Positions 1-9,000 of a stretch of 64,000 bases of DNA are shown piece by piece; position 1 is the first letter of the stretch, and each line of letters starts with the position of its first letter. The stretch is from IMG/VR virus record IMGVR_UViG_3300028666_000022, positions 1 through 64,000 of that record; one strand, given 5' to 3'. Both the position numbers and the translations under genes were made by a program. Source of the DNA: a virus. The notes under the pieces are model-generated. The model searched no databases, was not told the origin of the DNA, and saw nothing but the letters and a program-made list of their open reading frames with translations.

Positions 1-15
1 TTTAATATAAATACT

Positions 16-63
16 TAAACAACGTACAATTATTAATACGATTAATTAATCATTTTTGTTACA
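16..63 (-). promoter_or_regulatory. ECF-type promoter reading out of the window
   Basis: On the minus strand TGTAAC (58-63) and CGTATTA (from 40 down) are separated by 17 bases. It would drive a gene left of the window start. It matches the motif found in front of many plus-strand genes here. Confidence 0.55.
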
Positions 64-66
64 AAT

Positions 67-1260
67 TTATTTAAAATCTTCAACAAAGATTTCAATATTA
101 TTATAATTACGAAAACTATATATTTTCTTTTCTTCTGTTTCTTTAATTGATTTTATGAAATCTGGAAGTAAAGAAATTTTACCAATGTTAGAATCAACAA
201 CAAATTGTGGACAAGCTAATCCAGATGTATGTCCTCTTAATGAGTCAATAATCTCTAATCCTTTTGATATGGGTGATTGAAAATGTTTACTGCCCGGTAT
301 TTTATCACAAGAAAAAATATAATATGGTTTCACTCTAAGTTTAAGTAAACTTTTATATAATTTTCTAAATATTTCTTTATTATCATTAATATTCTTAAGT
401 AATACACTTTGTGAACCTAATGATATTCCAGCATCAGCTAACATGTTACAAGCTTTTTGTGTTTCTATAGTTAATTCATCTGGATGAGTAAAATGTATAT
501 TTATAAACAAAGGATGATATTTTTTTAAAATATTAGTTAATTCAGTTGTTATTCTCATTGGTAACACTACTGGTGTCTTAGTTCCAATACGTATAATTTC
601 TACATGTTCAATACTTCTTAATTTTTTTAAGATATATTCAATTTGATCATCCCTTAAAGTTAAAGGATCACCACCAGAAATAATCACATCTCTAATGTTT
701 TTATTATTCTTAATATATTGAAAACCCTTCTCCCATTCTTTTTCTGAAGAAATAATTGAATTTTTCTTAGAAACTGCATAACTTCTACTACAAAATCTAC
801 AATTAATTGAACAAAAATTAGTTACTAAAAATAATGCTCTATCTGGATATTTATGTACGATATTTGAAACAGGAGAATATTTTCTTTCATCTAATGAATC
901 TTCTTTTTCTCCTTCACTTAAATCTAATTCATGAATAGTAGGAATTACTGTTTTACATAAAGGATGATTATTTGGTAATGTACTTAATAAGTAAGTAAAA
1001 TAAGGTGTAATTCTAAAAGGTAAATGATTTTTTGGTAAATCAAAAATAATATTATCTTCTTTATTTTTTAATATTTTGGTTAATTTTTCAACATTAGTAA
1101 TACTGTTTTTTATTTGCCAATTCCAATCATTCCAATCTTCAATTGTAGTATTTAGAAAATTATTATTAATAAAATTATTTAAAGAAATATTATTAACTAA
1201 AAGCGGCACATCAGATTCTTCTGATTCAATAAGGATAGGGGTTGTTGACTGTTCGTTCAT
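67..1260 (-). CDS. KamA-like radical SAM aminomutase
   Basis: Radical S-adenosylmethionine protein of the lysine 2,3-aminomutase / EpmB family, about 397 residues. The N-terminus has the family signature DWNDWNWQIKN (near residue 42). The 4Fe-4S motif is C150-x3-C154-x2-C157 (CSINCRFC). It is followed by IISGGDPLTL and by VEIIRIGTKTPVVLP, both family signatures. A lysine in VVDSNIGKISLLPD fits the PLP-binding position. The family moves the alpha-amino group of lysine or modifies EF-P lysine; which substrate is used here cannot be read. An upstream ATG at 1341 is possible, but the ATG at 1260 follows the AAACGATAAAAACAAA leader typical of this genome and aligns with the family start. It is the only minus-strand gene for 2.5 kb. 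Confidence 0.8.
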   Translation of the reverse strand: MNEQSTTPILIESEESDVPLLVNNISLNNFINNNFLNTTIEDWNDWNWQIKNSITNVEKLTKILKNKEDNIIFDLPKNHLPFRITPYFTYLLSTLPNNHPLCKTVIPTIHELDLSEGEKEDSLDERKYSPVSNIVHKYPDRALFLVTNFCSINCRFCSRSYAVSKKNSIISSEKEWEKGFQYIKNNKNIRDVIISGGDPLTLRDDQIEYILKKLRSIEHVEIIRIGTKTPVVLPMRITTELTNILKKYHPLFINIHFTHPDELTIETQKACNMLADAGISLGSQSVLLKNINDNKEIFRKLYKSLLKLRVKPYYIFSCDKIPGSKHFQSPISKGLEIIDSLRGHTSGLACPQFVVDSNIGKISLLPDFIKSIKETEEKKIYSFRNYNNIEIFVEDFK

Positions 1261-1434
1261 GTTTTTGTTTTTATCGTTTATAAATAGAAAATTATATGTA
1301 AAAATCAAATAAATACAACGCTTTTTAATGATTATTTTCATTTAATTTTCGAAAACAAAAATATATTTAAATTTTAAATAAACAAAACAAATTAAATATT
1401 TTTTAAATTTATTATTATTTATGAATAATTTAGT

Positions 1435-1442
1435 TATATTTG
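1435..1442 (+). promoter_or_regulatory. Host-type -7 box TATATTTG
   Basis: This TAnnTTTG box lies 31 bases before the ATG at 1474 and matches the Bacteroidota primary-sigma -7 element. Confidence 0.5.
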
Positions 1443-1473
1443 TAAAAATAATTTTATATAAAATATATTCACA

Positions 1474-1950
1474 ATGAATTATTCATTTGTTTCGTTTTTT
1501 GTTATGTTAGTGGTATTTGTTTCATATGTATTATTTATTTGGATTAAATATGGTGTACAAGAATCAATATCAGACAGTTATTATAGACTTCCAAATAATT
1601 ATAATTTTATTTTTACTTTATTTTGTTGGGGATTTGCAATTCCAGCAATATTAGCTGGTAATACATTACTCATGTTTTTAGCTGGAAGTGGTATTGCTTT
1701 TGTTGGTGCTGCAGCTAGATTTAAAGAAATTATGACAAAACAAGTCCATATGATTGGAGCATTTTGTGGAGTAATATTTAGCCAATTATCAATATTTTTT
1801 GATTTTAAAATGTGGTATATTAATGTTGTGTTTATTGTTGGAGCGTTAATAATAATTTTATTGAAAAAACAAATAAAAAATTACACTTGGTGGATTGAAA
1901 TACTTGCTTTTTCTTTAATTTGTTATGCATTAGGAAGTAAATTATTGTAA
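1474..1950 (+). CDS. Multi-pass membrane protein
   Basis: 158 residues with about five hydrophobic segments (residues 5-25, 46-68, 85-105, 110-130 and 138-156). The loop after the first segment contains ISDSYYRLP. I do not recognise a catalytic motif. It is the first gene of a short run with the next two genes, 18 bases apart. Function unknown; an inner-membrane location is inferred from the hydrophobicity only. Confidence 0.7.
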   Translation: MNYSFVSFFVMLVVFVSYVLFIWIKYGVQESISDSYYRLPNNYNFIFTLFCWGFAIPAILAGNTLLMFLAGSGIAFVGAAARFKEIMTKQVHMIGAFCGVIFSQLSIFFDFKMWYINVVFIVGALIIILLKKQIKNYTWWIEILAFSLICYALGSKLL

Positions 1951-1968
1951 ATTGTAAAATAATATGTT

Positions 1969-2688
1969 ATGTTAATATTATCTAAAAAGAAAGATTTTTA
2001 TGATGGAGTAGTCAATTCTACTGGTATTGACAAAACTATTATATATGATCGAGAATTGATTGAACTTGAGGAAAATAATTTTCCTGATTTGTTTAAACAC
2101 AAGTCAATATTCTCATATAAAAAAGATAAATCAATTTTAAGTGAATTAGAACATTTGAAAATAAAAAAAGAATATTCAAAAACATATCAACATCATAATT
2201 ATTTTGTTGTTGGATTCTGTGGAAAACTATACGTTGGTTGGAAAATCTATACATTAATAAAAAAACAATATAACGATGAATTGATTACAACAATTACTTA
2301 TGATAAAAATTTTATTAATTCAATATTAGAAAACAAATATTCGAAATCCAGTATTATTAGTATAATTAATCAAATTCAAGATTATGACTGTCTTCAATAT
2401 TTTAGAGACTTGAAAACACCCATATTTATTTTTGATAATGATTTTGGAAGAACTAATATCGATAGATTTAGAAATAATCAAAAATTCATTGTTAATCCAA
2501 ATCTAAAAGAATATGAATTTTATAAAATTTTTGATACTTTTCAAGCATTTCAAGAAATAGAAATGTTTTTAAGCGGTGTATTAGGATCTTCAGAAAAAGA
2601 AATCATAGAAGTTGCAGATAAATACAAGATTCAACAGTATGGTTTTAATAAATGGTCATTTAGGAAAGAAGGAAAAAATAGTAAATAA
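1969..2688 (+). CDS. Conserved phage protein, VGFCGKLY / KWSFRK type
   Basis: 239 residues, soluble. It carries FVVGFCGKLYVGWKIY (near residue 77) and a C-terminal block FDTFQAFQEIEMFLSGVLGS ending in KIQQYGFNKWSFRKEG. I recall this arrangement from many large phages, where it is annotated only as hypothetical. The start ATG lies just after the previous stop. No enzymatic role can be assigned. Confidence 0.75.
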   Translation: MLILSKKKDFYDGVVNSTGIDKTIIYDRELIELEENNFPDLFKHKSIFSYKKDKSILSELEHLKIKKEYSKTYQHHNYFVVGFCGKLYVGWKIYTLIKKQYNDELITTITYDKNFINSILENKYSKSSIISIINQIQDYDCLQYFRDLKTPIFIFDNDFGRTNIDRFRNNQKFIVNPNLKEYEFYKIFDTFQAFQEIEMFLSGVLGSSEKEIIEVADKYKIQQYGFNKWSFRKEGKNSK

Positions 2689-2689
2689 T

Positions 2690-3178
2690 ATGAAAAAATT
2701 AGAAACTAATTTAATTAAAGAATGTAAAAAAGCAATTAGAAAAGAAATTGCCAAACAATATTATAAAGAATCGTATTTAATCATCGAATTAACTGATGAT
2801 AAAAATAGAAATGATTTTCTTAAATATCACAATGAAGATAAAGGTAATATTTGTTGTTTGGTTCTTGATTTTGCAAAACAAAAACTTGTTACAGAAGGAA
2901 AATTAGAACAAAATAAAGAAGATACTTTTGGTAAAGGACCATTTATACTTAAAGATACTTCAAAAAATAAAGAATTAAGTGAAATGGGAGATTTAATATC
3001 TAAAGAACTTGATTCAGATTTATTAGAAAAATTAGATCTAAATCTACATTCAGAACTATCATTAGTATTAGAGGAAGATATAATATTGGATTTAGAATCA
3101 GAACAAATTTCTGAATTAGATCCAGAATTAGAAGAGTTTTTAAAACTAGAAGAAAAATATAAAAATGAAAAACAATAA
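2690..3178 (+). CDS. Two-part protein with C-terminal x-x-E-L repeats
   Basis: 162 residues. The N-terminal 95 residues are mixed charged (MKKLETNLIKECKKAIRK start). The C-terminal 60 residues fall into a phase of four with L or I in last place, for example EKLDLNLHSELSLVLEEDI, about ten repeats. This is the same tetrapeptide pattern as the microprotein family at 38-62 kb, here attached to a longer protein. The ATG at 2690 directly follows the previous stop. Confidence 0.65.
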   Translation: MKKLETNLIKECKKAIRKEIAKQYYKESYLIIELTDDKNRNDFLKYHNEDKGNICCLVLDFAKQKLVTEGKLEQNKEDTFGKGPFILKDTSKNKELSEMGDLISKELDSDLLEKLDLNLHSELSLVLEEDIILDLESEQISELDPELEEFLKLEEKYKNEKQ

Positions 3179-3257
3179 TAAAACAAAAGAAGATTGCAAG
3201 TGTGGTAAATCATTAAAAATTAATGATCCGAGAAAAATAATTAAGAAACAAAAATAA
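3165..3257 (+). CDS. Small basic CxC peptide
   Basis: A possible 30-residue ORF beginning inside the end of the preceding gene (ATGA-type overlap) with KEDCKCGKSLKIND, then a lysine-rich tail. Coding is uncertain. Confidence 0.3.
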   Translation: MKNNNKTKEDCKCGKSLKINDPRKIIKKQK

Positions 3258-3284
3258 ATCGTATTTTTTAATAAATTTAAACAT

Positions 3285-3311
3285 ATGAAAAAAATTTTTA
3301 ATTTCTTGTAA
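3285..3311 (+). CDS. Possible 8-residue leader peptide
   Basis: ATG AAA AAA ATT TTT AAT TTC TTG TAA encodes MKKIFNFL. Its stop lies inside the left arm of a strong hairpin that ends exactly at the next start codon, so translation of this peptide would melt the hairpin. Confidence 0.3.
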   Translation: MKKIFNFL

Positions 3312-3336
3312 GTTGCTCTAATGCAACACAAGAAAT
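3301..3336 (+). promoter_or_regulatory. Hairpin abutting a start codon
   Basis: ATTTCTTGT (3301-3309) plus GTTGC (3312-3316) pair with GCAAC (3323-3327) plus ACAAGAAAT (3328-3336), leaving a two-base bulge and a six-base loop. The ATG of the next gene starts at 3337. There is no T-run, so it looks like translational control rather than a terminator. Confidence 0.55.
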
Positions 3337-3561
3337 ATGAAAGCAAAAAAAATTTCAGAAACAACTACTAATTGTGGTGAATTTAATCGTGCTTATAAAC
3401 ATTATTTAGAAAGAAAAGGTGAAATTCATTGTTCTTATTGCAAATATCATCAAAATGAAAATTGTACAGGTAAATGGTATGATGGAATTATTTACGATGA
3501 TATGGAAAATGTTGTGGTAAAAGAAAAGGAACCAATACCAGATTTCCTAATTGGAAATTAG
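3337..3561 (+). CDS. Small Cys-rich phage protein, likely frameshifted 3' end
   Basis: 74 residues with HCSYCKYHQNENCTGKWYDG (near residue 31), which looks like a metal-binding knuckle found in small phage proteins. The reading frame stops at 3561. The -1 frame then continues with NWKLVSKNRKQWMKKP, which fits the expected basic C-terminus of this type of protein. The end of this ORF (IPDFLIGN) is therefore probably out of frame. See the neighbouring pseudogene entry. Confidence 0.6.
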   Translation: MKAKKISETTTNCGEFNRAYKHYLERKGEIHCSYCKYHQNENCTGKWYDGIIYDDMENVVVKEKEPIPDFLIGN

Positions 3562-3659
3562 TTTCAAAAAATAGAAAACAATGGATGAAAAAACCGATTA
3601 AAGTCATTGAAGAAAAATCGAAATACAATAACAATGTTTATATCGATATTAAACTCTAA
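3504..3659 (+). pseudogene. Frame-shifted 3' portion of the Cys-rich protein
   Basis: In the -1 frame an open stretch runs from about 3504 (just after an in-frame TGA) to TAA at 3657-3659. It encodes NWKLVSKNRKQWMKKPIK and an acidic tail. It has no good start of its own. A frameshift between 3504 and 3558, by mutation or by programmed slippage, would join it to the preceding ORF. Confidence 0.45.
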
Positions 3660-3681
3660 AAACACGATTAAATGGAAAAAG

Positions 3682-3718
3682 AAAAGAGGATGACTAAAAA
3701 ATGTTTCATCCTCTTTTT
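3682..3718 (+). terminator. Intrinsic terminator
   Basis: AAAAGAGGATGA pairs with TCATCCTCTTTT around a 12-base loop and is followed by a T-run. It separates the plus-strand run from the convergent minus genes. Confidence 0.75.
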
Positions 3719-3757
3719 AATTTAAAAATGATCTAATTGCTGAAAAATAAAAATATA

Positions 3758-4273
3758 TTAAACTTCAGGAATTTCTATTTCTTCTTCACCAGATGTTTCA
3801 GGTTCTTCTTCAGCATCCATTTCACGATTTGGTCCTTCTACATTACCTTCTTCTTCCTCTTCTTCACCATGAAGCCATTCATTAATGTCATTAAGGTGTT
3901 CTTTGGCTATAACAATTTTATCTGAAACCCATGATGGTAATTCACCCTCTGGAAGATTTTCATAAGCAGTTTTAGCTAATTCAACTAATTCTTCTAATTT
4001 AGCTTTGTATGATGCACCCTCTAATTCTTCATTTTCTTTAAGAACTGACTTTTCATCAATACCTTTCTTAAATGTTTTTGCTAATGCTTTACGTTTAGGT
4101 GTACACGTTGGTTTAGTCATTGGACTGCAAAAACCTTTGTGTTCAGGATCTACTGCTTTTTGAATCCATTTTTTATCTTCTTTCTCTTCATTTAATGGTT
4201 TAGTATTAAAATTAGGAGCCACCCTTTGCATTACTTCGAAAAGTCTTTCTTTACTATCTTTTTTATTTATCAT
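3758..4273 (-). CDS. Conserved phage protein with acidic tail
   Basis: 171 residues. The N-terminus reads KERLFEVMQRVAPNF. A central block is KGFCSPMTKPTCTPKRKALA, a Cys-Pro-Thr motif I recall from phage and giant-virus hypotheticals. A helical block ELVELAKTAYENLPEG follows with LPSWVSDKI. The last 35 residues are almost all Glu and Asp. A virion or DNA-associated role is possible but not shown. It is co-directional with the next gene upstream (4307-4738). Confidence 0.65.
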   Translation of the reverse strand: MINKKDSKERLFEVMQRVAPNFNTKPLNEEKEDKKWIQKAVDPEHKGFCSPMTKPTCTPKRKALAKTFKKGIDEKSVLKENEELEGASYKAKLEELVELAKTAYENLPEGELPSWVSDKIVIAKEHLNDINEWLHGEEEEEEGNVEGPNREMDAEEEPETSGEEEIEIPEV

Positions 4274-4306
4274 CTTATTTAAAATTTATATAATATTTAT
4301 CTTATT

Positions 4307-4738
4307 TTAAAAACTTACTGAACATGTTTGATTCTTAAAATCAAAAACTAAAGCACTTATATATAATGCACCACCTTTTGCAAGATTAGCATCACCAACA
4401 ATATATTTCCATTTATAATCATTAATATTTTTATCGTTTTCTTGTTTTAATTCATCACTATGTTTATCAAACAATTGCATTTTAAATGTACCTTCAAGAC
4501 TTTCAACATTAATTATAAGATTCTCAATACCAGCATCGTTTAGCCAAAAAGAAATACTCCAATTAACAACAACATTACTTTCTGTTACCTTACTATCGAA
4601 ATCAGCGGTGAAATTTTCATAATTACTAAATGTTGAATTATTTATTACTTGTTTAAACTTAAATCTTTCATCGTTCATTACATAACCTTCATTAAGAAAT
4701 TTATTCAACTCTTCACTAATAATAGTATTTATGTTCAT
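4307..4738 (-). CDS. Hypothetical with N-terminal IIxEEL helix
   Basis: 143 residues, rich in predicted beta strands after an amphipathic N-terminal helix, MNINTIISEELNKFLNEGY. The same kind of leader opens the proteins at 9935 and 24869, whose bodies are unrelated. Function unknown. It likely shares a transcript with 3758-4273. Confidence 0.6.
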   Translation of the reverse strand: MNINTIISEELNKFLNEGYVMNDERFKFKQVINNSTFSNYENFTADFDSKVTESNVVVNWSISFWLNDAGIENLIINVESLEGTFKMQLFDKHSDELKQENDKNINDYKWKYIVGDANLAKGGALYISALVFDFKNQTCSVSF

Positions 4739-4787
4739 GATATAATATTTTTTTATAAATACTTAAAAATAATATAAAAAATTATTG

Positions 4788-4795
4788 TATATTTG
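4788..4795 (+). promoter_or_regulatory. Host-type -7 box TATATTTG
   Basis: This box is 20 bases before the RNA ligase ATG. Translation starting upstream of it (TTG at 4785) would be inside the promoter, which argues for the ATG at 4815. Confidence 0.5.
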
Positions 4796-4814
4796 TGAAA
4801 ATAAAAATCATGTT

Positions 4815-5906
4815 ATGAAATACGATCCTACCATATTAGAAAAAGTCGATTGGAATATAATCAACAAATATATTGAAATCGATAATATTATGCTTAATAA
4901 ACATCCCGATTATGATATTTGGATTTTGAATTATACCAAAAAATGCCAATATGAAAAACATTGGGATCTATATACTACTAGCTGCAGGGGATTAGTTATA
5001 GATAAAGAAGGGAATATTTTAGCTCGTTGTATGAAAAAATTCTTCAATTATGAAGAGCATGATCCTTCTGAAATAGATATGAATCAAGAATTTGAAATAT
5101 TTGAGAAATTAGATGGTTCAATGATTGAAATATTTTATTATGAAGAAGTAAATGAATGGATTATTGTTTCTAGGGGTTCATTTATATCTGATCAAGCATT
5201 AGAAGCTAAGAAAATGATTGATTCTAAACCAAATGTTTTAGATAATTTAGATAAGAAATATACTTTTGTGTTTGAAGTGCTTTTTAAAAGTAATCAAATA
5301 GTTATAAATTACGGTAATACTTATGATTTAGTTTTACTTACTACTATTGAAACTAAAACAGGAAAAGAATTATCTTATGATGATTTAGTTGAAAAATATT
5401 CAAAATGTTTTACTATTGTTAAAAAATATGATTTAAATAACATTACTGATTTATCTGATTTGAAAAAACTAGAAGAAGATAATAAAGAAGGTTTTGTAGT
5501 TAAATTTCCTAATTTCAGAACAAAGGTAAAATATAGCACCTATGTTAAACTTCATAAAATCATAACTGGTGTTTCTAATCTTGGTGTTTGGGAATACCTT
5601 AAAGAAGGTAAGAATTTTGATGAAATAATTAACAATGTACCTGATGAATGGTTCAACTGGTTAAATAAAACAATAAATTCATTAAAAGTCCAATATAATG
5701 CTATTGAAACCGAAGCACTTAATGAATACATTAGAATTTATCAAATCAATGATATTGTTAATGGTAAAGAATTTGCTGCAGAAGTGAAAAATCATAAATA
5801 TAAAACAATAATATTTAACATGTTTAATAAAAAACATTATGAAGATATTATTTGGAATATGATTCGTCCAAAATTCTGTCGGGGTTTTGGTGGTGAGGAT
5901 TTATAA
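4815..5906 (+). CDS. T4 Rnl1-like RNA ligase
   Basis: 363 residues; ATP-dependent nucleotidyltransferase that seals RNA ends. Motif I is EKLDGS with the adenylated lysine at about residue 98. Motif III is FVFEVLF, motif IV EGFVVKF and motif V KVKYSTYVKLHK, in the correct order and spacing. The C-terminal third is helical, as in T4 RnlA. Phage RNA ligases typically repair tRNAs cut by host anticodon nucleases; two tRNA genes are in this window. No polynucleotide kinase gene is seen nearby. The gene stands alone between its own promoter and terminator. Confidence 0.88.
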   Translation: MKYDPTILEKVDWNIINKYIEIDNIMLNKHPDYDIWILNYTKKCQYEKHWDLYTTSCRGLVIDKEGNILARCMKKFFNYEEHDPSEIDMNQEFEIFEKLDGSMIEIFYYEEVNEWIIVSRGSFISDQALEAKKMIDSKPNVLDNLDKKYTFVFEVLFKSNQIVINYGNTYDLVLLTTIETKTGKELSYDDLVEKYSKCFTIVKKYDLNNITDLSDLKKLEEDNKEGFVVKFPNFRTKVKYSTYVKLHKIITGVSNLGVWEYLKEGKNFDEIINNVPDEWFNWLNKTINSLKVQYNAIETEALNEYIRIYQINDIVNGKEFAAEVKNHKYKTIIFNMFNKKHYEDIIWNMIRPKFCRGFGGEDL

Positions 5907-5930
5907 AATTACTGTTTTTATTTAATTTTT

Positions 5931-5957
5931 AGAGGCACTTTTGGGTGTCTTTTTTTG
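5931..5957 (+). terminator. Intrinsic terminator after the RNA ligase
   Basis: AGGCAC pairs with GTGTCT (one G-U pair) around a short TTTTGG loop and is followed by a long T-run. Confidence 0.7.
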
Positions 5958-6084
5958 TTAATTCTTTCAGAATAAAATACTTAAAAATTCTTTAAAATAT
6001 TTTCATTTATTTTTTAAAACACTTGTATTTATTATTGTTATTTAATATTTTTACTAAAATAATTTTATAAAAATTTATTATTTC

Positions 6085-9000
6085 ATGGAAGAAAAAATCG
6101 TAAAAACTTACACAAAAACAGAAGTTCATAAAGCAACTTTAGAATATTTTAATGGTGATGAACTTGCAACAGATGTATGGATTAAAAAATATTGTTTAAA
6201 AGATTCAGAGGGTAATCTATATGAAAAAACTCCTGATGATATGCATAAAAGACTTGCAAAAGAATTCTATAATGTTGAAAAAACATATAGTAATGATTCT
6301 AGTGAAAATTTATCGGATTATGGTAAAAAAAGAGAAGTTTTAACAGAAGAAAAGATTTTTAATTATTTTAGAAATTTTAAATACATTTCCCCCCAAGGTT
6401 CAATAATGAATATTTTGGGTAATAAAAATGTAATTGGTTCATTATCTAATTGTGTTGTTTTACCAAAAGTTTTTGATAGTTATGGTGGTATTATGTATGC
6501 TGATCAACAATTAGCACAATTATTTAAAAGAAGATGTGGAGCAGGAATTGACATATCTACTTTAAGACCTAAAGACACTAAAGTAACAAATGCTGCTGGT
6601 TCAACAACTGGTGCAATATCTTTTATGGAGAGATATTCCAACACCACTCGTGAAGTAGGACAATCGGGCAGACGTGGTGCTCTAATGATTTCTATAGATG
6701 TTAGGCATCCAGATATTGAAGATTTTATTAAAATAAAAAGAGACTTAAAAAAAGTAACAGGTGCTAATATCTCAATTAAATTGCGAGATGATTTCATGCA
6801 AGCAGTTGAGAAAAATGAAAAATATATACTAAGATTTCCTGTAGATTCAACACCCGAAAATGCTAAATATACTAAAGAAATTAATGCTATTGACATTTGG
6901 AATGAGATAATAAAGTCTGCCCATAGTAGTGCTGAACCGGGTTTGATTTTTTCAGACAGACAACACATGTATTCAACATCATCAATATATCCTAATTGGG
7001 AAAATATTAGTACAAATCCGTGTTTTCCCTCATCAGAATATTTACTAACAAAAAATGGATATTGTTCTTTTGGAGACTTATTTGATTCAAAAAAAGAAAA
7101 TGAAATTATAGCAGATGGAAGAATTTCATATGTTGATGATGGTATTGAAAAACCTAGAAATTGGATCATCGGAAATAATGATAACAATACTTTAATTAGA
7201 AATGCTTCACCCGTATTTAAAACTCAAGAAAATGCTCAATTATTAGAAATAAAAACAGAAATTGGTTTTAATGTTAAATGTACTCCAGAACATCATTTTG
7301 CAACAAAAAGAGGTATGGTTGAAGCAAAAAATTTAGATGTTAACGAAGATGAAATATTAATTTCTCAACCAGAAACATATGATTCTATAATAAACAGAGA
7401 ACCTGAAACATCAGAAGAAATTTCAGCATTTTTAATGGGATTAATTACTGGTGATGGTACATTTAGTGATAGAAGTGGATCATATTCTGTGTGTGTTGAT
7501 ATTTGGGGTGAAGATAAAAATAGATTATTGGATTTATGTAAAAAATATATTAATAAATTATATGTTGAAAATTATGATAAATTAACATATTCAAAAAAAT
7601 GGAGTAATCGAAAATTATCACCATATTATGTCACTCATATAGAGAAATCAGATAAAATAAGAATTATGTCAACATGGTTATATATTTATTTAAATGAAAC
7701 ATATGGATTTAAAAAAGAAACTAAATTTATTGTTCCCAAAAAAATTATGAATAATAGTAGAACAACAATCGGAAAATATTATGTTGCTGGATTTTCATAT
7801 GCTGATGGAACAGTTAATATTTCACAAAAGAAAAAACAAATTTCAGTTAGATTTGGACAAATACATAAAAAATTATTAGATGATATACAATTAATTTTAC
7901 ATTCTAATGGTATTTTAAGTAAAGTATATTTAAGAAAAAAAGAAGGTACTACTGTTATATGGGGAAAAACATATAACACTAAAGCATTTTATGAATTAAT
8001 AACTATCAATAGTTCACATGTTAAATATTCTAAATTAATTGGATTTTTTAATCATCCAAAAAAAGATGATAAGTTAAATGAATATCTCAAAACACATGAA
8101 ACATATACAAAGAATTCATTTTATTCCAAACCAATAGAAATAAATGTAATTAAGAAAAAAGAAGATGTTTATTGTCTTAAAGAAGATATTGGACGAAATA
8201 TTATTGTTAATGGTTGTTCTGTTAGAAGATGTTCTGAAATAGCTATGAATGACGATAGTTGTAGATTAATGGTTGTTAATTATTTTAATTGTGTTGAAAA
8301 TCCATTTACAGAATCAGCAAAATTTAATTATGATAAACTATATGAAATTGTATATGAAGCACAAAGATTAATCGATGATTTGGTTGATTTAGAATTAATT
8401 GCTGTTGAAAAAATAACTGAAAAAATAAAAAGCGATCCTGAACCAGAACACATAAAAAAAATAGAATTAGATACATGGGAAAATTTATATAATAAAGGAA
8501 AAGCAGGCAGACGAACTGGATTAGGATTTACTGCACTTGGAGATACATTAGCAGCATTAGGACATAAATATGATTCTAATGATGCAATGAATGTTATTGA
8601 AAAAATATCTAAAACTAAATTTATTGCTGAATTTGATTCATCAATTGATATGGCAATACAAAGAGGTAAATTTGAAGATTTTAATCCAATATATGAAAAT
8701 AAATCAGACTTTGTAAAAATGATAAAAAATGAACACAATGATTTATATAATAGAATGATGAAATTTGGAAGAAGAAATATTTCAATTAGTACTGTTGCAC
8801 CCACTGGAAGTCTTAGCATTCTTACACAAACTTCCTCCGGCATAGAACCAATTTATCAAATTGGATATAAAAGAAGAAAAAAAATAAACCCACAAGATAA
8901 AGATGCTAAAATTGATTTTGTTGATGATTTGGGTGATTCTTGGACCGAATTTGATGTTTTACATTATAGAGTAAAACAATGGTTAAATATTAATAATATT

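Noticed and set aside
4785-4814. TTG start of the RNA ligase
   Set aside because: It lies inside the promoter box TATATTTG.
6504-7187. Long antisense ORFs within nrdJ (also 8328-8843)
   Set aside because: They lie in the shadow of a well supported gene and have no leader or promoter.
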